64,000 nucleotides of DNA from Yaniella flava (lineage in GTDB: Bacteria > Actinomycetota > Actinomycetes > Actinomycetales > Micrococcaceae), in NCBI RefSeq assembly GCF_039529295.1, contig NZ_BAAAMN010000049.1, positions 124,001-188,000 of the forward strand, read 5' to 3'. Positions 16,196 to 25,477 of the stretch are shown one piece after another (positions within the stretch are counted from its first letter, which is position 1; each line of letters begins with the position of its first letter). The translations under genes were made by a program, and so were the position numbers. The notes under the pieces were generated by a model. It was not told the DNA's origin and did not search any database. It saw only the letters and a program-made list of their open reading frames with translations.

Positions 16196-17663
16196 CGTCC
16201 TCCTCCTTATCATCGTCAAAGAAGGTGCTGAAGTCGTCGTGTTCGGCGACTTCTACTGAAGCGTCGGGACTTTCAGTCTCGGCCCCGAGCAGTTCGCGGA
16301 CCTGGCCCACCAGCGTAATGGAACCGGTGACCAGTACCCCCGCTCCCCCGGTGCCTGCGGTCAGTGACCGGCCGGCTTCTTGCACGCGGGCGTCAATGTC
16401 ACGCACACCGCGAACCGCCCAGGCCATAGCATCAACTACTGATTGGGTCGTGAACAGCTGGTCTTCGTCCCAGCCCGCGTCTAAGGCAATTTCGGTCAGT
16501 TGTTCGGGTTCGATAGCACGCGGTGAGTTCGACTTGGTGATCGCCAAGTGTTCAATCTCGTCACCGAAGTGGTCGAAAAGTGCGGTCAGGATCCCCAGCG
16601 CGTCCTTGTCGTCAAGAACACCAACCACAAGACCCAGTGCCGAGAAATTGAAGGTCTCACGCAACGTGGTAGCGGTGGCTTCAATCCCCTGCGGATTATG
16701 TGCGGCGTCAATGACCAGCGACGGGTTGGTGCGCAATAATTCAAGACGGCCTGGGCTGGTGACCTGCGCAAGACCGTCTTGGAGCACATCCTGGTCCAAT
16801 GGCTGCTCTCCGGCGCCAAGAAATGCTTCCAGTCCAGCGATGGCCACGGCCAGATTTTGCACCTGGTGGGCACCGTGTAATGGCAGGAACAGGCCGTTAT
16901 ATTCAGCGGCGATGCCCTGTATCGACACCTGTTGTCCGCCCACCGCCACCGAACGGTGGGTGACCCCAAATTCAACGTTCTCAAATCGGAAGTTGACCTG
17001 CTTTTCCCGGGCTGCGTCCAAGAGCACCTGTGCTGCTTCTGGCTCTTGGGCTGCCGAGATAAGGTAACCGTCCTCTTTGATGATGCCGGCTTTTTCCACG
17101 GCAATGACACCCGGGGTGTCCCCAAGTAAATCGGCGTGATCAACCGCAATCGGTGTGACCACCGAGACTTGAGCGTCGGCGACATTGGTGGCATCGGTAA
17201 TTCCACCCAGACCGACTTCCAGGACCATTACGTCCACGGGTGCATCGGCGAAAATCGCAAAGCCTAGTGCGGTGACCGTTTCGAAGTAGGTGAGTTTTTG
17301 TTCTCCGGCTTCCTCGAGTTGGGCATCAATGATGTCGATTAGCGGTGCGATCTCATTGTAGATACGAACAAACGTCTCGTCTTCAACGGGTTGGCCGTCC
17401 AGCGTGATGCGTTCTGTGACGTGCGACAAATGCGGCGAGGTGTAGCGCCCGGTTCGCAGACCGTGGGCAATGAGCACCTGTTCGATGATGCGAGCCGTCG
17501 TGGTTTTGCCGTTGGTTCCGGTCAAGTGAATGACCGGTGCGCTGTCCTGGGGGTCGCCCAGTAATGCCATGACATCGCGCATGGGTTGCATTCGGGGCTC
17601 CATTTTATTTTCGGGAGCCCGCGATAACAGGTGTTCATAGACCTGTTCGGCGGTTTCAAACAT
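16185..17663 (-). CDS. folC: Bifunctional folylpolyglutamate/dihydrofolate synthase FolC
   Basis: A Mur-ligase-family enzyme that adds glutamate to dihydropteroate and to folates. The ATP-binding loop HLTGTNGKTTTARI is near residue 45, followed by TSPHLSHVTERI, the VLEVGLGGITDATN motif and VIDAAHNPQG. The acidic C-terminal tail is unusual but typical of a low-constraint end. Length 492 aa. Start ATG 17663 overlaps the ileS stop (TAATG), so the two are coupled. Confidence 0.96.
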   Translation of the reverse strand: MFETAEQVYEHLLSRAPENKMEPRMQPMRDVMALLGDPQDSAPVIHLTGTNGKTTTARIIEQVLIAHGLRTGRYTSPHLSHVTERITLDGQPVEDETFVRIYNEIAPLIDIIDAQLEEAGEQKLTYFETVTALGFAIFADAPVDVMVLEVGLGGITDATNVADAQVSVVTPIAVDHADLLGDTPGVIAVEKAGIIKEDGYLISAAQEPEAAQVLLDAAREKQVNFRFENVEFGVTHRSVAVGGQQVSIQGIAAEYNGLFLPLHGAHQVQNLAVAIAGLEAFLGAGEQPLDQDVLQDGLAQVTSPGRLELLRTNPSLVIDAAHNPQGIEATATTLRETFNFSALGLVVGVLDDKDALGILTALFDHFGDEIEHLAITKSNSPRAIEPEQLTEIALDAGWDEDQLFTTQSVVDAMAWAVRGVRDIDARVQEAGRSLTAGTGGAGVLVTGSITLVGQVRELLGAETESPDASVEVAEHDDFSTFFDDDKEEDDES

Positions 17664-20600
17664 TAGGCGTCGACTTTCTGCACGGTGACTTCTACTGCTT
17701 TCGTGGCGTCTTCGGCCGCTGATTCGCGTGGGTCGGGCGTATCGGTCGCCTCAAACGTCACCTGGAGGGACAGCGTTTCATTGCTGATCAGCGCCTCGTG
17801 TGCGCTGATGGCTTCGATGACGGGTGTCGGACCGGTGATGACCGTGTGTATACGGTCCGAGACGTTCAGGGCTGCATCACGCCGGGCCGATTGTACGGCT
17901 CGGATGACGTCGCGGGCTGCACCTTCGGCGGCCAACGCATCGTCGACCGCGGTGTTGAGAATCACGAAGCCCGATGGAATGACGGCTACGGCTGTCTCCG
18001 GGTTGTCTGGATCATCTTCGACGACGGTGGACAGCGTGTATTCGGCTGCTTCTAGGTCGATACCGCCGGCGGTGACCGTGCCGTCATCGGCAATCGACCA
18101 GTCATCGGTCTTGGACGCCTTAATGACGGTCTGGACGCTCTTGCCCAGTCGTGGACCGGCGGCACGAGCGTTGACGGTCAACTGCTGGGAAATGCCGAAG
18201 TCCTCGGCAGAAGTTTTCGCCACATCGACCAGTTTGATGTGCTTGAGGTTCAGCTCATCGGAGAGGATGTCGGTAAATGCGTCGGTGAAGCGCTCGATGT
18301 GTGGCACCACCACGGTGAGTTCGGCCAGTGGCAGACGCACTCGACGGTTGGCGCCTTTGCGAAGCGACGATGCCGAGGAGGCGATGGTACGGACCAGTTC
18401 CATCGTTTCTTGCAGCTGTACTGCTGCATCACCCGATGGGAACAGGTCAGCGTCCGGGTAATCGGTCAGGTGCACCGAACGACCACCGGTCAGACCGCGC
18501 CAGATTTCTTCGGCCACCATGGGCATCAGCGGTGCTGCGGCGCGAATGAAGGATTCAAGCACGGTGTACAGCGTGTCCAGTGCTTGGGTGTCCTCGGCAA
18601 AGAAGCGCTGACGTGACCTGCGGATATACCAGTTGGTCATGGTGTCCATGTAGCTACGAATGGTGACGGTTGCACCCGAGACGTTGTAGTCGTCAAGGGC
18701 CGCTTTGACCTCGCGCAGCATCGTGCCGGAGGCGGCCAAAATGTACTGGTCCAGTGGATCCGTGGATTCATAGCGCAGTTGCGCTTCGTAGCCACCTGGG
18801 CGGTTGCCGCCATCGGTGGCCGAGTTGGCGTACAGGCTAAAGAAGTGCCACACGTTCCAGGCCGGCAAGATGGCCTGACGGGCTGCTTCACGAATGCCTT
18901 CCTCGTTCACGATGAGGTTGCCGCCACGCAGGATGGGTGAGGCCATGAGGAACCAACGCATCGCATCCGAGCCGTCGCGGTCAAGCACCTCGTTGACATC
19001 CGGGTAGTTCTGCAGAGACTTAGACATCTTGTTACCATCCGAGCCCAGCACAATGCCGTGGGAGATGACGTTGTTGAATGCGGGACGGTCAAATAAGGCG
19101 GTACCCAGCACGTGCATAGTGTAGAACCAGCCGCGGGTTTGGCCAATGTATTCCACGATGAAGTCAGCCGGGTTGTGGGTGTCGAACCACTCCTTGTTTT
19201 TCATCGGGTAGTGGACCTGGGCATAGGGCATCGAACCGGAGTCGAACCACACATCCAGCACGTCCTCAACACGGCGCATCATGGATTTGCCGCTCGGGTC
19301 ATCTGGGTTGGGCCGGACGAGTTCGTCGATCCATGGACGGTGCAGATCAATCTCACCCTCGGCGTTGCGTGGCAGCGTGCCGAAGGCTTCTTGGATTTCG
19401 TCCAGCGAACCGTAGACCTCGAGCCGCGGGTAGTTGGGGTCATCTGATTCCCACACCGGGATGGGTGAGCCCCAGTAGCGGTTGCGCGAGATCGACCAGT
19501 CGCGAGCGTTTTCGAGCCATTTGCCGAACTGTCCGTGTTTGACGTTGCCCGGGATCCAGTTGATGTCCTCGTTGTGGGCCAGCATGTCGTCTTTGAAGTC
19601 GGTGACCTTGACGTACCAGGAGGTGATCGCCCGGTAAATCAACGGTGTGTGGCAGCGCCAGCAGTGTGGGTAGGAGTGGTCATAGGACTGTTCCCCCAAA
19701 AGTGAGCCTTGGGCGCGCAGTGCACGGATGATCGTGCGGTTGGCTTCGAACACCTGGACGCCGGCGATGTCTTTGAGTGCGCCGCCGCTGACCGATTCGT
19801 CTGCGAACAGTGGTAAGAATTTCGCGCCCTCATCGACCGATAGGATTACCGGGATGCCGTGGGCTTCGTTGACTCGCTGGTCTTCTTCACCATAGGCAGG
19901 AGCCTGGTGCACCAGCCCGGTGCCGTCCTCGGTTGAGACATAGTCGTCGGTGAGGATGCGGAAGGCATTTTCGGTGCCGTAAGTTTCGGCATCGGCAAAG
20001 TAGGTGAACAGTGGTTCATACACTAATCCAGCAAGTTGTGCTCCGCTGTAGGTTGCCGAGATGGCTTCGACTGCGGCGTCAGCGTCGTCGTAGCCGAGCA
20101 CTTTGGCATGTGCACCGACCCGGTCGGTTGCCAACAGCACCTTTTGTGCGCTGAATGTGTCGACTTCAGCTGCTACGACCGGAACGATGGCGTATTCGAT
20201 GTCCGGGCCGGCGGCGACCGAGGCGTTGGTTGGCAGCGTCCACGGGGTGGTCGTCCAGGCCAGAACCCCGACGCCGGTCAGCGCATCGGCAATGTCTTGG
20301 GTCGCTCCACCGGCGGGGACCAAGTCAGGATTGTCGGGCAGTCCGGTGATTTTGAACTGGATGGTAACCGACGGGTCTTGACGCATCTTATAGACGTCGT
20401 CATCCATACGCAGTTCGTGGTTGGACAGCGGTGTTTCGTCATTCCAGCAATACGGCAGCACACGGAAACCGCGATAGGTCAGGTCACGTTCATGCAGGGT
20501 CTTGAAGGCCCAGATGACCGATTCCATAAACGATGGGTTCAGGGTCTTGTAGTCGTTTTCGAAATCAACCCAGCGCCCCATGCGGTTGATGTATTCTTCC

Positions 20601-21043
20601 CATTCCTGGGTGTACTCCAGCACTGAGGCACGGCAGGCGTCGTTGAACTTGTCGATGCCCATCTCTTCGATTTCGGCCTTATCGGTCATGCCGAGTTGTT
20701 TCATGGCTTCGAGTTCGGCTGGCAGCCCGTGGGTGTCCCAACCGAAGCGACGTTCCACACGGCGTCCCTGTTGGGTTTGGTAGCGGGCCACGAGGTCTTT
20801 GACGTAGCTGGTCAGCAGGTGGCCGTAGTGGGGTAGCCCGTTGGCAAAGGGCGGGCCATCGTAGAAGACGAATTCGTTATTTTCGCCGTCAATTTCTGCC
20901 GGACGGTTGTCTATCGACGCTTTGAACGTGCCGTCCTCGTCCCAGTATTTGAGGATCGATTCTTCGATGGCGGGCAGATTTGGCGTTGATGGTGTGGAAC
21001 CAGATTTGACCCACTGTGGGTGGGAACTTGCCAGAGGGTACAC
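17663..21043 (-). CDS. ileS: Isoleucyl-tRNA synthetase, type 2
   Basis: Charges tRNA-Ile. It is a class I synthetase of 1126 aa with the HIGH motif as PHYGH in FANGLPHYGHLL and the KMSKS loop as GNKMSKSLQNYPDV. The CP1 editing domain lies between them. The length and motif wording match the eukaryote-like type 2 IleRS, which in general is less sensitive to mupirocin. GTG 21043 is the start. Its SD (AAGGAAGG) is held in the sequestrator hairpin of the T-box leader, so translation should rise when uncharged tRNA-Ile accumulates. Confidence 0.97.
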   Translation of the reverse strand: MYPLASSHPQWVKSGSTPSTPNLPAIEESILKYWDEDGTFKASIDNRPAEIDGENNEFVFYDGPPFANGLPHYGHLLTSYVKDLVARYQTQQGRRVERRFGWDTHGLPAELEAMKQLGMTDKAEIEEMGIDKFNDACRASVLEYTQEWEEYINRMGRWVDFENDYKTLNPSFMESVIWAFKTLHERDLTYRGFRVLPYCWNDETPLSNHELRMDDDVYKMRQDPSVTIQFKITGLPDNPDLVPAGGATQDIADALTGVGVLAWTTTPWTLPTNASVAAGPDIEYAIVPVVAAEVDTFSAQKVLLATDRVGAHAKVLGYDDADAAVEAISATYSGAQLAGLVYEPLFTYFADAETYGTENAFRILTDDYVSTEDGTGLVHQAPAYGEEDQRVNEAHGIPVILSVDEGAKFLPLFADESVSGGALKDIAGVQVFEANRTIIRALRAQGSLLGEQSYDHSYPHCWRCHTPLIYRAITSWYVKVTDFKDDMLAHNEDINWIPGNVKHGQFGKWLENARDWSISRNRYWGSPIPVWESDDPNYPRLEVYGSLDEIQEAFGTLPRNAEGEIDLHRPWIDELVRPNPDDPSGKSMMRRVEDVLDVWFDSGSMPYAQVHYPMKNKEWFDTHNPADFIVEYIGQTRGWFYTMHVLGTALFDRPAFNNVISHGIVLGSDGNKMSKSLQNYPDVNEVLDRDGSDAMRWFLMASPILRGGNLIVNEEGIREAARQAILPAWNVWHFFSLYANSATDGGNRPGGYEAQLRYESTDPLDQYILAASGTMLREVKAALDDYNVSGATVTIRSYMDTMTNWYIRRSRQRFFAEDTQALDTLYTVLESFIRAAAPLMPMVAEEIWRGLTGGRSVHLTDYPDADLFPSGDAAVQLQETMELVRTIASSASSLRKGANRRVRLPLAELTVVVPHIERFTDAFTDILSDELNLKHIKLVDVAKTSAEDFGISQQLTVNARAAGPRLGKSVQTVIKASKTDDWSIADDGTVTAGGIDLEAAEYTLSTVVEDDPDNPETAVAVIPSGFVILNTAVDDALAAEGAARDVIRAVQSARRDAALNVSDRIHTVITGPTPVIEAISAHEALISNETLSLQVTFEATDTPDPRESAAEDATKAVEVTVQKVDA

Positions 21044-21240
21044 AGTGACCTTCCTTGCATCGACAGCATTGTGCGGTGTGCAAGGACGCCAGTTGGCGCG
21101 GTACCACCCTGCTTATCTTGGCATCCAAGATCGCTTATTGCAGCTGTATCGGGCTGACCCGTTCGGTTCTACTAGGCAGTGGGCCTGCTGTTCTTCCGAA
21201 GCACTCCCCGATGATGGTCGGATCACTGCGCAATCGCCAC
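21044..21240 (-). promoter_or_regulatory. Translational T-box riboswitch upstream of ileS (ultrashort stem I)
   Basis: The T-box hallmark GGGTGGTACCGCG is on the minus strand at 21109-21097. Upstream is a compact stem I with an ATC (Ile) specifier in CCGACCATCATCGGGGAG (ATC at 21215-21210), then a stem III hairpin ATCTTGG-ATG-CCAAGAT. Downstream, CCTTGCA and TGCAAGG (21085-21053) form a hairpin that hides the SD of ileS. No U-tract is present, so control is at translation, as in other actinobacterial ileS T-boxes. Confidence 0.93.
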
Positions 21241-21262
21241 CATCCTACAACACTTTCAACGG

Positions 21263-22036
21263 CTACTCGGTGTCGCGAATCAGCTTGTGTTGAGCGGCTT
21301 GTTTGACCGGACGCATCACAATTTGATCCAGGTTAATGTGGTGGGGCAAGTTCACCGCGTAGGCACATACTTCGGCGACGTCTTCGGCCGTGAGAGGTTT
21401 GCTCACGCCCGCATAGACATTTTCGGCTTTAGACGCGTCGCCACGCATTCTGTTCAGCGCAAACTCTTCAGTTTTCACGAGACCGGGGAGTACTTCGACC
21501 ACACGGATATTGTGCTCGGCTTCTTCCAACCGCAGCGCCCCGGTGAGCGCGTGCTGACCGAACTTCGCAGCGTTGTATCCCCCGCCCCCTTCGTAGGCCA
21601 CGGTCCCCGCGGTCGAGGTTAGGTTCAAGATGGTTCCGGCACCGTGGTCTCGCAGCATCGGGAGAAACGTCTGGATGATGCGCAACGACCCCATGACGTT
21701 CGTTTCGATCATCCACTGCCAATCGGAGATCTGCGCGTCAGCGACGGATTCAGCACCCATCGCACCGCCGGCAATATTGAGGATGGTATCGATGCCGCCC
21801 TTCTCCTGCACCGTGGCAAAGAGTTCACTGATCGATGCGTCGTCGGTGACATCTGTGACGACCGGAATAAGCGACCCCGGGCCTTCGGCGCAGTCGCTGC
21901 TCAAGGACTCGAGGTTTTCCTTGCGTCGTCCGGCGGCAAACACCGTCCATCCAGCAGAAACCAGTTGCATTGCGGTCGCGCGGCCAATTCCTGAAGTTGC
22001 ACCTGTGACAAGGGCTGAAGGCTGTGAATCTGTCAT
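21263..22036 (-). CDS. SDR family oxidoreductase
   Basis: A classical short-chain dehydrogenase of about 257 aa. The NAD(P) motif TGATSGIG is at about residues 11-18, the NAG-like segment is NIAGGAM, the catalytic Ser is in LNLTSTAGT, and YNAAK provides the Tyr/Lys pair. The AAGRR after the second strand favours NADP. The substrate is not predictable; related genes are annotated as serine or 3-hydroxy acid dehydrogenases. ATG 22036 is preferred over GTG 22045. It is divergent from valS and lies upstream of the ileS leader on the same strand. Confidence 0.88.
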   Translation of the reverse strand: MTDSQPSALVTGATSGIGRATAMQLVSAGWTVFAAGRRKENLESLSSDCAEGPGSLIPVVTDVTDDASISELFATVQEKGGIDTILNIAGGAMGAESVADAQISDWQWMIETNVMGSLRIIQTFLPMLRDHGAGTILNLTSTAGTVAYEGGGGYNAAKFGQHALTGALRLEEAEHNIRVVEVLPGLVKTEEFALNRMRGDASKAENVYAGVSKPLTAEDVAEVCAYAVNLPHHINLDQIVMRPVKQAAQHKLIRDTE

Positions 22037-22120
22037 GCACACCACCCTAGAACAGCAGTAGGCAAATATCGATTCTTGAGGGCTTGTCAGCTGCCAGATA
22101 ACGCACAGGAATATGAAACA

Positions 22121-24787
22121 ATGGTGGCCATGGCTGAAAATACACTGGGCACCGACTCGCCCACAACGGTAAATGTTCCAGATCGTGTTGGTTTGGAAGG
22201 ACTTGAAGAAAAATTTAGCACTCGGTGGGAAGAAGACCGGGTGTACGCATTTGATCCTGAGACCACTCGTGACGAGGTCTTTTCGATTGATACGCCTCCA
22301 CCCACGGCGTCAGGTTCACTCCATGTTGGACACGTCTTTTCTTATACCCAAACAGATGTCATCGCGCGGTTTATGCGCATGTGCGGTAAGAACGTGTTCT
22401 ATCCAATGGGCTGGGACGATAACGGTCTGCCAACCGAACGACGGGTACAGAACTTTTTCGGTGTTCGCACCGATACCAGTGTGCCGTATGATCCGACGTA
22501 TCAGCCACCTGCACAACCGGCGAAGAACCGCCGCGATTGGGATGTGGTCTCACGGCAGAACTTCATCGAACTGTGCCTTGCTCAGTCCCGCGATGACGAA
22601 GAGGTCTACGAACAGTTATTTACCCAGCTGGGGCTCTCCGTTGACTGGGATCTGAGCTACCGCACCATTGATGCACACTCCCGTGAGATCTCACAGCGTG
22701 CCTTTCTACAAAATCTTGCTGATGGTAAGGCATATAATGCCGAAGCTCCGACCATGTGGGACGTCAGTTTCCAAACGGCCGTTGCCCAAGCCGAACTCGA
22801 AGATAAAGAAGTCCCGGGCGCGTATTACCGGTATGCGTTTTATGCTGATGACGGTTCCGAAATCTTTATTGAAACCACCCGTCCAGAGCTGTTGCCAGCC
22901 TGTTCGGCCCTGGTAGCTCACCCCGACGATGAGCGCTATCAGCACCTGTTTGGCAAAACCGTGACCTCGCCGCTGTTTGATGTGGCCGTCGAAGTGTACC
23001 CCCACCCACTGGCACAGCAGGATAAAGGTGCCGGTATCGCCATGGTCTGTACGTTCGGCGACCAGAACGATATCACCTGGTGGCGTGAGCTGCAGCTGCC
23101 CACCAGGACTCTGATCGGTCGCGATGGTCGTTTTGCGCGTGAGACTCCAGAATGGATCACCTCCGATCGTGGTGTACAGAACTATGCCGAAGTTGCTGGC
23201 AAGACCGTCTTCTCCGCGCAGAACGCCGTCGTTGAGATGCTCAAGGACGCTGCATTACTCGATGGCGAGCCAGAGAAAATCACCCACGCAGTCAATTTCT
23301 TTGAGAAAGGCGACAAGCCACTTGAAATCGTGACGTCGCGCCAGTGGTATTTGCGCAACGGTGGTCGGGACACCGACCTGCGGAACGCTTTGATCGAACG
23401 TGGCAATGAACTGGAATGGCACCCAAGTTTCATGCAGTCGCGTTACACGAACTGGGTAGAGAACCTCACCGGTGACTGGCTGGTGTCACGTCAGCGAGTC
23501 TTCGGTGTGGCAATCCCCCTGTGGTATCGCCTGGATGCTGACGGCAACACGGATTACGACAGCCCCATTGTGCCGGCTGACGCCCAACTGCCAGTCGACC
23601 CGGTCGAGGATGTGCCCGAAGGGTATACGGCAGCTCAACGAGACGTTCCCGGTGGTTTCACAGGAGATCCGGATGTCTTAGATACCTGGGCGACTTCGTC
23701 ACTGTCACCGCAGATTATTGGCCGGTGGTCCAAAGATGACGACTACTTCGCAAACGTCTTCCCTTTCGATCTGCGCCCCCAGGGCCACGATATTATTCGG
23801 ACCTGGCTCTTCTCCACGGTGGTTCGGGCAGATCAGCTGCAGAACTCCATTCCGTGGAAGCACACCGCACTTTCCGGGTGGGTGCTGGATCCCCATCGTC
23901 AAAAAATGTCCAAGTCCAAAGGCAATGTCGTGGTGCCATCGGATATTTTAGAACAGTTCGGCACGGATGCTGTCCGGTACTGGGCAGCTTCAGCCCGCTT
24001 GGGTGCCGACACGGCATACGAGGTCAACCAGATGAAGATTGGTCGTCGTTTGGCGATCAAACTGTTGAATGCTTCGAAGTTCGCGCTGAATCTTGGAGCA
24101 ACAGAAGACAAGATCCTGCACAACGCCGACGACGCCGCCGTGGTTACTCACCCGTTGGATCAGTCGCTATTGGCCCAGTTGCATGAAGCAATTACCCAAG
24201 CCACCAAGGCGTTTGAAAAATACGATTATGCTCGTACGTTGAACCTCGTCGAGACATTCTTCTGGCACTTTACCGATGACTATATCGAGCTCATTAAGGA
24301 CCGTGCATACGGTTCTCGTGGTGAAGCCGAGCAGGCATCCGTGGTGGCAACGCTTGCCACCGCATTGGATGCACTGTTGCGTTTGATGGCGCCATTCCAG
24401 CCGTTTGCCACCGATGAGGTGTGGTCTTGGTGGCGCAAGGGCTCGGTGCACGCAGCGGCTTGGCCCGGTCTTGAACCAGAATTGGCGGGTATTGCCGCCG
24501 CGTCGCAGGCCGGTGACGTTGATGTGCTGACCACGGTGACTCGTGCGATCTCGCGTATTCGCAAAGCCAAGTCCGATGCCAAGGTCAAACAGCGTACCCA
24601 GGTGCTCACTGCCACGATTACTGCCGTTGAAGATCGGGTCACTGAGCTTGAGGCCGGTCTTGATGATTTGCGAGCGGCCGGTAATGTGCGTGAGCTTACG
24701 CTTGAACAGGGCGAGGCTGTCACGACTGACGATGGCGAGACCATTGATCTCCAGCTGACTGCTATTACACTGGCTGACGCCGAGTAG
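22121..24787 (+). CDS. valS: Valyl-tRNA synthetase
   Basis: Charges tRNA-Val. It is a class I synthetase of about 888 aa with HIGH as GSLHVGHVFSYTQTD, the GWDDNGLPTERRVQNFFGV segment, an editing domain, KMSKS as RQKMSKSKGNVV, and a tRNA-binding C-terminus with a short coiled-coil (about 840-870). The motif wording matches the actinobacterial/archaeal-like ValRS type. Start is uncertain: ATG 22121 or 22130 are both plausible, with AGGA at 22107-22110. No T-box fits in the 84-bp gap to the SDR gene. Confidence 0.96.
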   Translation: MVAMAENTLGTDSPTTVNVPDRVGLEGLEEKFSTRWEEDRVYAFDPETTRDEVFSIDTPPPTASGSLHVGHVFSYTQTDVIARFMRMCGKNVFYPMGWDDNGLPTERRVQNFFGVRTDTSVPYDPTYQPPAQPAKNRRDWDVVSRQNFIELCLAQSRDDEEVYEQLFTQLGLSVDWDLSYRTIDAHSREISQRAFLQNLADGKAYNAEAPTMWDVSFQTAVAQAELEDKEVPGAYYRYAFYADDGSEIFIETTRPELLPACSALVAHPDDERYQHLFGKTVTSPLFDVAVEVYPHPLAQQDKGAGIAMVCTFGDQNDITWWRELQLPTRTLIGRDGRFARETPEWITSDRGVQNYAEVAGKTVFSAQNAVVEMLKDAALLDGEPEKITHAVNFFEKGDKPLEIVTSRQWYLRNGGRDTDLRNALIERGNELEWHPSFMQSRYTNWVENLTGDWLVSRQRVFGVAIPLWYRLDADGNTDYDSPIVPADAQLPVDPVEDVPEGYTAAQRDVPGGFTGDPDVLDTWATSSLSPQIIGRWSKDDDYFANVFPFDLRPQGHDIIRTWLFSTVVRADQLQNSIPWKHTALSGWVLDPHRQKMSKSKGNVVVPSDILEQFGTDAVRYWAASARLGADTAYEVNQMKIGRRLAIKLLNASKFALNLGATEDKILHNADDAAVVTHPLDQSLLAQLHEAITQATKAFEKYDYARTLNLVETFFWHFTDDYIELIKDRAYGSRGEAEQASVVATLATALDALLRLMAPFQPFATDEVWSWWRKGSVHAAAWPGLEPELAGIAAASQAGDVDVLTTVTRAISRIRKAKSDAKVKQRTQVLTATITAVEDRVTELEAGLDDLRAAGNVRELTLEQGEAVTTDDGETIDLQLTAITLADAE

Positions 24788-24799
24788 TAGCTGCTTTGG

Positions 24800-24850
24800 A
24801 TAGTAAATTTCCCTCGGTGGTCCAAGTGACCACCGAGGGAAATTTACTAT
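24800..24850. terminator. Perfect 23-bp bidirectional terminator, valS / nitroreductase-like gene
   Basis: Arms 24800-24822 and 24828-24850 are exact reverse complements, with a 5-nt loop (CAAGT). The outer part is A/T-rich (ATAGTAAATTT), so either strand ends in a U-rich tract. It sits between two convergent genes and should stop both. Confidence 0.9.
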
Positions 24851-24859
24851 GTGGCTAGA

Positions 24860-25468
24860 TTAGCTGAAGTCTAAGTCGCTGTTGCGAGCACGTTTGAGTT
24901 CGTAGAAGTATGGGAACGTGACCAGGGCATCGAAACCGTCCCAGATTGCTCCGGCTTCTTCGCCTCGTGCGATGCGGGTCATGACCGGACCAAAGAATGC
25001 GGAGTCTCCAATGGCGATGATTGGAGTGCCAACATCGTTACCGACCAAGCTCAACGCGGCCTTAGTGGACTCGCGTAAACCGTCGTCGTAGGTGTCTTGT
25101 TTCGACGCTTCGAAGATCTCTGATGCATCTTCAACACCGATTTCTTCGAGTGCTTCGGTCAGGGCTTCATCGTAGCGGTCCAGACCGTAGCCTTGGTTAT
25201 GGATGCGCGTACCGGCCGCAGTGTAGAACTCTGAAACTTTTTCGGCACCGTGACGTTCACGAACTGCCAGTGCAGTGCGAGCACCCTGCCACTTTTTGTG
25301 TGTTTCAGGATCGTCTGGGTCGTCTTTACCTTCGTTGAGGACACCGAGTGAAATGACGTTGAAGTCAACTTTCACGTCACGGACTTGTTCAACTTCTTTC
25401 ATCCAGCGTGATGTGATCCAAGCGAATGGGCATGCCGGATCAAACCAAAATTTTACAGTCTTCGTCAC
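24860..25468 (-). CDS. DsbA-fold, mycothiol-dependent nitroreductase-like protein (CxxA variant)
   Basis: A 202-aa thioredoxin-fold protein with an inserted helical domain. It resembles Mycobacterium tuberculosis Rv2466c, the mycothiol-dependent reductase that activates certain nitro-prodrugs: FWFDPACPFAWITSRWM, RIHNQGYGLDRYDEAL, GNDVGTPIIAI and FFGPVMTRIARGEEAG all align with that family. The second active-site Cys is Ala here (Cys13-Pro-Phe-Ala16), so it cannot form an internal disulfide and would need a monothiol mechanism with mycothiol. It lies 9 nt downstream of clpX and may be co-transcribed with it. Confidence 0.85.
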   Translation of the reverse strand: MTKTVKFWFDPACPFAWITSRWMKEVEQVRDVKVDFNVISLGVLNEGKDDPDDPETHKKWQGARTALAVRERHGAEKVSEFYTAAGTRIHNQGYGLDRYDEALTEALEEIGVEDASEIFEASKQDTYDDGLRESTKAALSLVGNDVGTPIIAIGDSAFFGPVMTRIARGEEAGAIWDGFDALVTFPYFYELKRARNSDLDFS

Positions 25469-25477
25469 TGTCTCTCC

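Noticed and set aside
22046..22120. T-box or other leader on valS
   Set aside because: The gap is too short and lacks the GGTGGTACCGCG motif that ileS has.
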